Of a stretch of 64,000 nucleotides of DNA, positions 59,512-64,000 are shown one piece after another (the first letter of the stretch is position 1; every line of letters starts with the position of its first letter). The notes beneath the pieces were generated by a model. The model had not been told where the DNA came from and ran no database searches. It saw nothing but the letters and a program-made list of their open reading frames with translations. The stretch lies in contig NZ_CP009322.1 in assembly GCF_000959725.1 (NCBI RefSeq), forward strand, positions 3,410,001-3,474,000. Direction: 5' to 3'. Position numbers and translations under genes: made by a program. This stretch comes from Burkholderia gladioli (GTDB lineage Bacteria; Pseudomonadota; Gammaproteobacteria; Burkholderiales; Burkholderiaceae).

Positions 59512-60357
59512 ATGCTGAAACGAAGCCTGTGCGCGCTGCTGTGGGCGATCTGCGCGATCGGCCATGCGCTGGCCGCCGAACCCGCCGTCGACCTCGCCAC
59601 CGCCGGCAAGACCGTCTCCTTCACGCGTGCCGCGCTGCTGGCGCGTGCCGACGCGACCGATATCGAGGTGGCGCGCGACGTCTCCTACGGCAAGCCGATG
59701 CGCTATCGCGCGGTGCCGCTGGCCGACCTGCTGGCGGGCGCGACGCTGCCGGCCGGGGAGGTACTCGAGACGCGCGCCGCCGATGGCTTCGCCGCGCAGT
59801 TGCCGATGGACCTGGTGCTCAACCGCGATCCGTCGCGCGCCGTGGCGTGGCTGGCGATCGAGGAGCCGGCGCGGCCCTGGCCGAAGCTGCCGGGCAAGGC
59901 GGTGGGCGCCGGGCCGTTCTACCTGGTCTGGGTCGGCAGGCAGGCCGCCTCGGTGCGCAGCGAGCAGTGGCCCTACCAGGTCACGCACCTGGCCCTGCAG
60001 CCCTCGCCGGCGGCGCGCTGGCCCGCGCTCGAGGTCGATGCCGCGCTGCCGGCCACCGATCCCGTGCGCGCCGGCCAGACCTTGTTCATCACGCAGTGCC
60101 TGGCTTGCCATCGCCTGAACGGCGCGGGCAGCTCGAACATGGGCCCCGACCTCAACCTGCCGATGAACCCGACCGAATACTTCCAGCCGGCCGCCCTGCA
60201 TCGCTATATCCGCAACCCGGCTTCGCTGCGCGATTGGCCGGGCCGCGCGATGCCGGCCTTCTCGGCGGCGCAGCTCAGCGATCGCGAGATCGACCTGGTG
60301 GTGACTTACCTGGCATACATGGCAGGGCGCAAGCACCCGGCATCGGCTGCCAGGTAG
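59512..60357 (+). CDS. Exported cytochrome c fused to a molybdopterin-oxidoreductase-like domain
   Basis: A 281-residue exported protein. The signal peptide ends near A-L-A-A. Residues about 25-180 resemble the sulfite-oxidase-type Mo-cofactor fold (SYGKPMRYRAVPLADLLAGA, AADGFAAQLPMDLVLNRDPS, KAVGAGPFYLVWVGRQA). The Cys that binds molybdenum in true sulfite oxidases is not visible there. A c-type domain follows with the haem motif C196-L-A-C199-H200 and axial Met in GRAMPAFSAAQLSDREIDLV. It probably moves electrons in the periplasm. A YoaK-like membrane gene follows after 95 bp. Confidence 0.8.
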   Translation: MLKRSLCALLWAICAIGHALAAEPAVDLATAGKTVSFTRAALLARADATDIEVARDVSYGKPMRYRAVPLADLLAGATLPAGEVLETRAADGFAAQLPMDLVLNRDPSRAVAWLAIEEPARPWPKLPGKAVGAGPFYLVWVGRQAASVRSEQWPYQVTHLALQPSPAARWPALEVDAALPATDPVRAGQTLFITQCLACHRLNGAGSSNMGPDLNLPMNPTEYFQPAALHRYIRNPASLRDWPGRAMPAFSAAQLSDREIDLVVTYLAYMAGRKHPASAAR

Positions 60358-60452
60358 CCGGCCGCGGGCTCGATACAATGCAGGGCGTCGCGGGGCTCGC
60401 CATCCAGCGCGAGCCGGCCGTCGACGCGTGATCCACATCGGGAGCCTGCCGG

Positions 60453-61196
60453 ATGCCTATCAACTACCTGCGCGGCTTCACCACGCCGCAGCGCAGCGAC
60501 GCCGCCAATCGCCGCCTGGGAGGCACGCTCGCCTTCGTCGCCGGAGCCGCCAATGCCGGCGGCTTCCTGGCGGTGGGCCAATACACCTCGCACATGTCGG
60601 GCATCGTCTCCTCGCTGGCCGACAACTTCGCGCTCGGCCACCTGGATCTGGTGGCCGCCGGCCTGGGTTCGCTGCTGTCCTTCCTGGCCGGCGCGGCTAG
60701 CTCGGCGATGCTGATCAACTGGGGCCGCCGCCGGCAGTTGCGCAGCCGCTACGCGATCCCGCTGCTGCTCGAGGCGTCGCTGCTGCTGGCGTTCGGCCTG
60801 CTCGGCGCCAACCTCGAAATCCATCGCCTGCTGTTCGTGCCGGTCACGGTCTGCCTGCTCTGCTACGTGATGGGCCTGCAGAACGCGATGATCACCAAGA
60901 TCTCCAAGGCCGAGATTCGCACCACGCATGTCACCGGCCTGGTGACCGACATCGGCATCGAACTCGGCAAGCTGCTGTACTGGAATGCCGGGGGCGATCC
61001 GGAAGAGCGCGTGCGCGCCGATCGCCAGAAGATCGTGCTGCTCGGTACCTTGTTCCTGTCCTTCCTGTCCGGCGGCGTGGTGGGCGCGCTCGGCTTCGGC
61101 CATCTCGGCTTCATCGCCACCGTGCCGCTCGCGTTGGTGGTGTTCGCGCTCGCGTTTGTCCCGGTTTTCGACGACATGCTGACGCGCCGTGTTTGA
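60453..61196 (+). CDS. YoaK/DUF1275-family membrane protein
   Basis: A 247-residue membrane protein with about six helices, typical of DUF1275: GTLAFVAGAANAGGFLAVGQ, YTSHMSGIVSSLADN, the conserved GLQNAMITKISKAEIRTTHV-TG run. Function of the family is unknown; membership in transport is suspected. The ATG at 60453 lies 95 bp after the cytochrome c gene and may share its transcript. Confidence 0.92.
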   Translation: MPINYLRGFTTPQRSDAANRRLGGTLAFVAGAANAGGFLAVGQYTSHMSGIVSSLADNFALGHLDLVAAGLGSLLSFLAGAASSAMLINWGRRRQLRSRYAIPLLLEASLLLAFGLLGANLEIHRLLFVPVTVCLLCYVMGLQNAMITKISKAEIRTTHVTGLVTDIGIELGKLLYWNAGGDPEERVRADRQKIVLLGTLFLSFLSGGVVGALGFGHLGFIATVPLALVVFALAFVPVFDDMLTRRV

Positions 61197-61460
61197 TCGC
61201 CTCATTCCGAATTCTTATTGATATCGATTCGGGCCGCGGACCATACCATTCCCGCATTGCGGGCAGCAGGGAAATGGTATTTGATTCGAATGCCTCTCGC
61301 GTTTTGCCGAGTCATCGCCGACACCCCAAGAAAAGTGAATAACGCGTCACGTGTCGCGACGATGAGTTTGCTGTGCCGAGCCCCCGTGCCGCTTCGCCGA
61401 AGCGGCCTGGTTTGCAACGCGCCCGATGCCAGGCATCGGACATTCGAACAGGAATACTGA
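61197..61460. other. Intergenic region upstream of the GH5 gene
   Basis: About 260 bases, AT-rich at the left. It contains the GH5 promoter. No gene or clear operator. Confidence 0.45.
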
Positions 61461-62708
61461 ATGAAAACGCCCCGCAAGTCCGCCATCGGACGTCTCCGTC
61501 AAGCTGCCATCCTTGCCTCCGCCGCATTCGCCATGTTCGCCGCCTCGGGCGCCGATGCGCAGGCGGCCTTGTCGATGCTGCACGCGAGTGGACGGCAGAT
61601 CGTCGATACCAGCGGCAAGACGGTCCAGTTGAAGGGTTTCAATCTCGGCGGCTGGTTCGTGATGGAAGGCTACATGTCGCCGATGGACGCCGGCAGCCTG
61701 ACCGATACCTACAGCGTGATGAAGCAGCTCGACGCCGCCTACGGCGTGACCGAGGAGCGCGCGCTGATGAAGGCCTACCAGGACACCTGGATCCAGGCAC
61801 AGGATTTCGCCAATATCAAGGCCGCCGGTTTCAACGTGGTGCGCGTGCCCTTGTGGTGGGGGCAGTTCTTCGATCTCGACAATCCGACCATTCCGGGCTG
61901 GCGCAGCGATGCCTTCGTCGAGCTCGACCAGCTGGTGGCCAACGCGGCGGCCAACGGCATCTACGTGATCTTCGACATGCACGGCGTGATCGGCGGCCAG
62001 GGCACCGACGTGGATACCGGCCAGGGCAATCGCAATGCGTTCTGGAGCAACACCGAGTTCCAGTCGGATACGGCCTGGCTGTGGTGGCAGATCGCGAATC
62101 ACTTCAAGGGCAATACCACCGTGGCCGGCTACGACCTGATCAACGAACCGACCGGCGCGCCGAACAACAACGCCGTGTGGAGCGCCTATTCGCGCTTCTA
62201 CAACAGCATCCGCAGCATCGATCCCGATCACATGATCTTCATCGAGGGCACCTGGGGCAACTGGAACTGGGACATGCTGCCGCCGCCCTCGCAATACGGC
62301 TGGACCAACGTGGTCTACGAGATGCACGAGTACCAGTGGGGGGCGAACGGGAACGCCTCGGTGATCAAGAACGGCGCCGACAACCAGGCGCGCGACTTCG
62401 CCAATCACGCCTCCTGGAACGTGCCGGGTTATGTGGGCGAGTTCAATGCCTTCTCGACCGACCCGAGCGTCTGGCAGTACTGCATCACGGCCTACAACAA
62501 CGCCGGGCTGAGCTGGACGCAATGGGCCTACAAGGCCGTCAACGGCACCGCGCCGAACTACTGGGGCTGGTACGACCCGACCTTCTGGCCGGCGCGCCCG
62601 AACGTGTCTACCGATTCGGCTTCCGAGATCGAGCGCAAGTGGCGGCTGTGGTCGACCAGCGCGACCTTCGCGAAGAACTCGGCGCTCAATATCAAGCCTT
62701 CGTATTGA
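61461..62708 (+). CDS. Secreted GH5 glycoside hydrolase (exo-beta-glucanase/cellulase-like)
   Basis: A 415-residue exported enzyme. The signal peptide ends near A-D-A-Q-A-A. The TIM barrel shows LKGFNLGGWFVMEGYMSP, AGFNVVRVPLWWGQFF, the acid/base Glu in LINEPTGAP, V-V-Y-E-M-H-E-Y-Q-W and the nucleophile Glu in VGEFNAFS. The G-G-W-F/L-V-x-E-x-Y-M start is typical of the GH5 group with yeast exo-beta-1,3-glucanases. Beta-glucans of plants or fungi are likely substrates. No carbohydrate-binding domain is attached. It is followed by a terminator and stands alone. Confidence 0.93.
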   Translation: MKTPRKSAIGRLRQAAILASAAFAMFAASGADAQAALSMLHASGRQIVDTSGKTVQLKGFNLGGWFVMEGYMSPMDAGSLTDTYSVMKQLDAAYGVTEERALMKAYQDTWIQAQDFANIKAAGFNVVRVPLWWGQFFDLDNPTIPGWRSDAFVELDQLVANAAANGIYVIFDMHGVIGGQGTDVDTGQGNRNAFWSNTEFQSDTAWLWWQIANHFKGNTTVAGYDLINEPTGAPNNNAVWSAYSRFYNSIRSIDPDHMIFIEGTWGNWNWDMLPPPSQYGWTNVVYEMHEYQWGANGNASVIKNGADNQARDFANHASWNVPGYVGEFNAFSTDPSVWQYCITAYNNAGLSWTQWAYKAVNGTAPNYWGWYDPTFWPARPNVSTDSASEIERKWRLWSTSATFAKNSALNIKPSY

Positions 62709-62710
62709 GA

Positions 62711-62733
62711 AAAAAGGGCTCGCCCCTTTCTTC
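62711..62733 (+). terminator. Rho-independent terminator after GH5
   Basis: A-rich lead, arms AAAGGG (62713-62718) and CCCTTT (62724-62729), loop CTCGC and TCTTC after it. Immediately after the GH5 stop. Confidence 0.65.
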
Positions 62734-62856
62734 AGCCGAATCCCCGCGCGCCGCCTACGCAGCGCGCGCGATAAGGATCCCCGAAATCGGCATTTGAGCG
62801 TGTATTTGCTGTCGATATAGTCGCAACTCGTTTTCTTCCTGCTGACGAGCCGAACC

Positions 62857-64000
62857 ATGTCGACCCTCGCTTTCGATCGCGCCGCGCCGGCGCAAGCCGA
62901 TTCCGCCGCCGGCGCGCCCGAGCTGATCCGCTCGGCCCAGGACGTGGCGCGCCTGGCCAACCGCGGCGCCGCGTCCGGCGGCCACGCGCGCGCGGTGGTG
63001 GCGATCGCGCTGGGCGGCGTGTTCCTCGACGCCTACGACCTCACCTCGCTGGCCTACGGCATCAAGGACATCGCGCGCGAGTTCGCGCTGAGCCCGGTGC
63101 AGGTCGGCCTGGTGTCCTCGGCGATCACCTTCGGCGCGCTGGTGGGCGCCCTGGCCGGCGGCTACCTGACCGACCGGATCGGCCGCTATCGCGTGTTCAT
63201 GGCCGACATGGTGTTCTTCGTGGTCGCGGCGATCGCCGCCGGCCTGGCGCCGAATGCCTGGGTGCTGGCGATCTCGCGCTTCGTGATGGGGATCGGCGTC
63301 GGCCTCGACCTGCCGGTGGCGATGGCCTTCCTGGCCGAGTTCTCGCGCGTCTCGGGCAAGCGCAACAAGGCGTCCAGCATCGCCGCCTGGTGCCCGGCCT
63401 GGTACGCGGCCACCAGCGCCTGCTACCTGCTGATCCTCGGGCTCTATGCCGTCTTGCCCGATGCGCAGCTCGGCTGGCTGTGGCGCGTGGTGCTGGCCTT
63501 CGGCGCGGTGCCGGCGCTGGCGATCATCGCGGTGCGCAGCCGCTACATCAGCGAATCGCCGGTGTGGGCCGCCAATCAGGGCGACCTGGCGGGCGCGGCG
63601 CGCATCCTCAAGCGCTCGCACGGCATCGACGCGGTGGTGGCCGAGGGCGCCGAGCTCGGCACGCCGCGGCCCGCGCGCGCCTCGTGGCGCAGCTTCGCGG
63701 CCCTGTTCAATCCCACCTATCGCAAGCGCACCATCCTGACCCTGGTGATCGGCGGCGCGTCCTCGTTCGGCTACAACGCGATCGTCTACGGCCTGCCGGT
63801 GATCCTCGCCAGCTTCCTGAAGCAGGGGCCGCTCACCACTATCGTCGCCGCGCTGGCGCTGAACCTGCTGTTCGCCTTCGTGGGCGGCCTGATCGGCGTG
63901 CGCACGGCCGCCAGCATCGGCGCCTGGAAGATGACGGTGGCCGGCGTGGCCCTGCAGTTCGCGTCCTTGATCGGCCTGGCGCTGATCGGCAAGCCGAGCG
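62857..64000 (+). CDS. MFS transporter (metabolite:H+ symporter type), cut by the window end
   Basis: The ATG at 62857 opens a frame that stays open for 381 codons to the edge. A 45-residue hydrophilic N-terminus precedes the first helix (VVAIALGGVFLDAYDLTSLA). The sugar/metabolite porter signature follows (GALAGGYLTDRIGRYRVFMA), then RFVMGIGVGLDLPVAMAFLA, and the loop SRYISESPVWAANQGDLAGA of the sugar-porter/MHS branch. The D-A-Y-D in helix 1 is typical of aromatic-acid and dicarboxylate carriers of this type. The 3' end is outside the window. No partner gene is visible. Confidence 0.9.
   Translation, partial: MSTLAFDRAAPAQADSAAGAPELIRSAQDVARLANRGAASGGHARAVVAIALGGVFLDAYDLTSLAYGIKDIAREFALSPVQVGLVSSAITFGALVGALAGGYLTDRIGRYRVFMADMVFFVVAAIAAGLAPNAWVLAISRFVMGIGVGLDLPVAMAFLAEFSRVSGKRNKASSIAAWCPAWYAATSACYLLILGLYAVLPDAQLGWLWRVVLAFGAVPALAIIAVRSRYISESPVWAANQGDLAGAARILKRSHGIDAVVAEGAELGTPRPARASWRSFAALFNPTYRKRTILTLVIGGASSFGYNAIVYGLPVILASFLKQGPLTTIVAALALNLLFAFVGGLIGVRTAASIGAWKMTVAGVALQFASLIGLALIGKPS

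Noticed and set aside
1..64000. tRNA, rRNA, CRISPR arrays, insertion sequences, prophage genes
   Set aside because: None could be recognised by eye: no regularly spaced repeats, transposase, integrase or cloverleaf sequences were found.

Overview
The window looks like a chromosome segment of a plant- or fungus-associated Burkholderia, most likely the B. gladioli / B. glumae / B. plantarii group. The evidence is the very high GC content, the many LysR regulators, the order pobA-pcaIJ-pcaB-pcaD-pcaC, folE translationally coupled to a FolM-like reductase, argO/argP, an FNR regulator next to a UspA protein, and many secreted enzymes. This placement is inference; no rRNA or tRNA gene is present to test it. 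About 60 protein genes are supported. I see no CRISPR array, insertion sequence or integrase.

Region by region. (1) 1-13.0 kb: accessory-looking genes, visibly less GC-rich in places than the rest: a CMD-family gene broken by a stop codon, a LysR regulator, a FixL/FixJ-like set (lone receiver, PAS histidine kinase, LuxR-type regulator), an ACS-family MFS carrier, then a minus-strand run of two SDRs, a betaine-binding-like protein, an EamA carrier, a nitroreductase and a royal-jelly-like secreted protein. (2) 13.0-15.5 kb: a TetR regulator, an Ohr peroxidase and a secreted esterase, with three copies of a palindromic operator. (3) 15.6-20.4 kb: an IclR regulator, an SSS carrier and an alginate-lyase-like enzyme, which read as a polyuronate uptake and breakdown locus. 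(4) 20.4-31.1 kb: ordinary metabolism and regulation (MerR plus OYE, SDR, argO/argP, fnr/usp, serine acetyltransferase, folE/folM). (5) 31.2-37.8 kb: aromatic catabolism by the beta-ketoadipate route, from 4-hydroxybenzoate (pobA) through pcaB, pcaD, pcaC and pcaIJ, with PcaR-like boxes. (6) 39.0-40.8 kb: a hipBA toxin-antitoxin pair behind four operators spaced exactly 26 bp apart. (7) 43.1-45.0 and 52.1-62.7 kb: lipoproteins and exported enzymes (GH55-like beta-helix, GH114, phosphodiesterase-like/LamG, phospholipase C, GH5), a secreted Cys-rich peptide and a haem c/molybdopterin-fold fusion.

The most interesting part is 45.6-51.65 kb. It is a compact six-gene minus-strand operon: an ectoine-synthase-like cupin with no ectAB, an exporter, a stand-alone adenylating enzyme, an unusual SAM-binding enzyme with an atypical motif I, an acyl-CoA-dehydrogenase-fold flavin monooxygenase, and a RidA protein. 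Twin 17-bp palindromes lie upstream. It has the hallmarks of a small-molecule pathway without NRPS or PKS genes. I propose a SAM-derived product, possibly an azetidine amino acid derivative; this is a hypothesis only.
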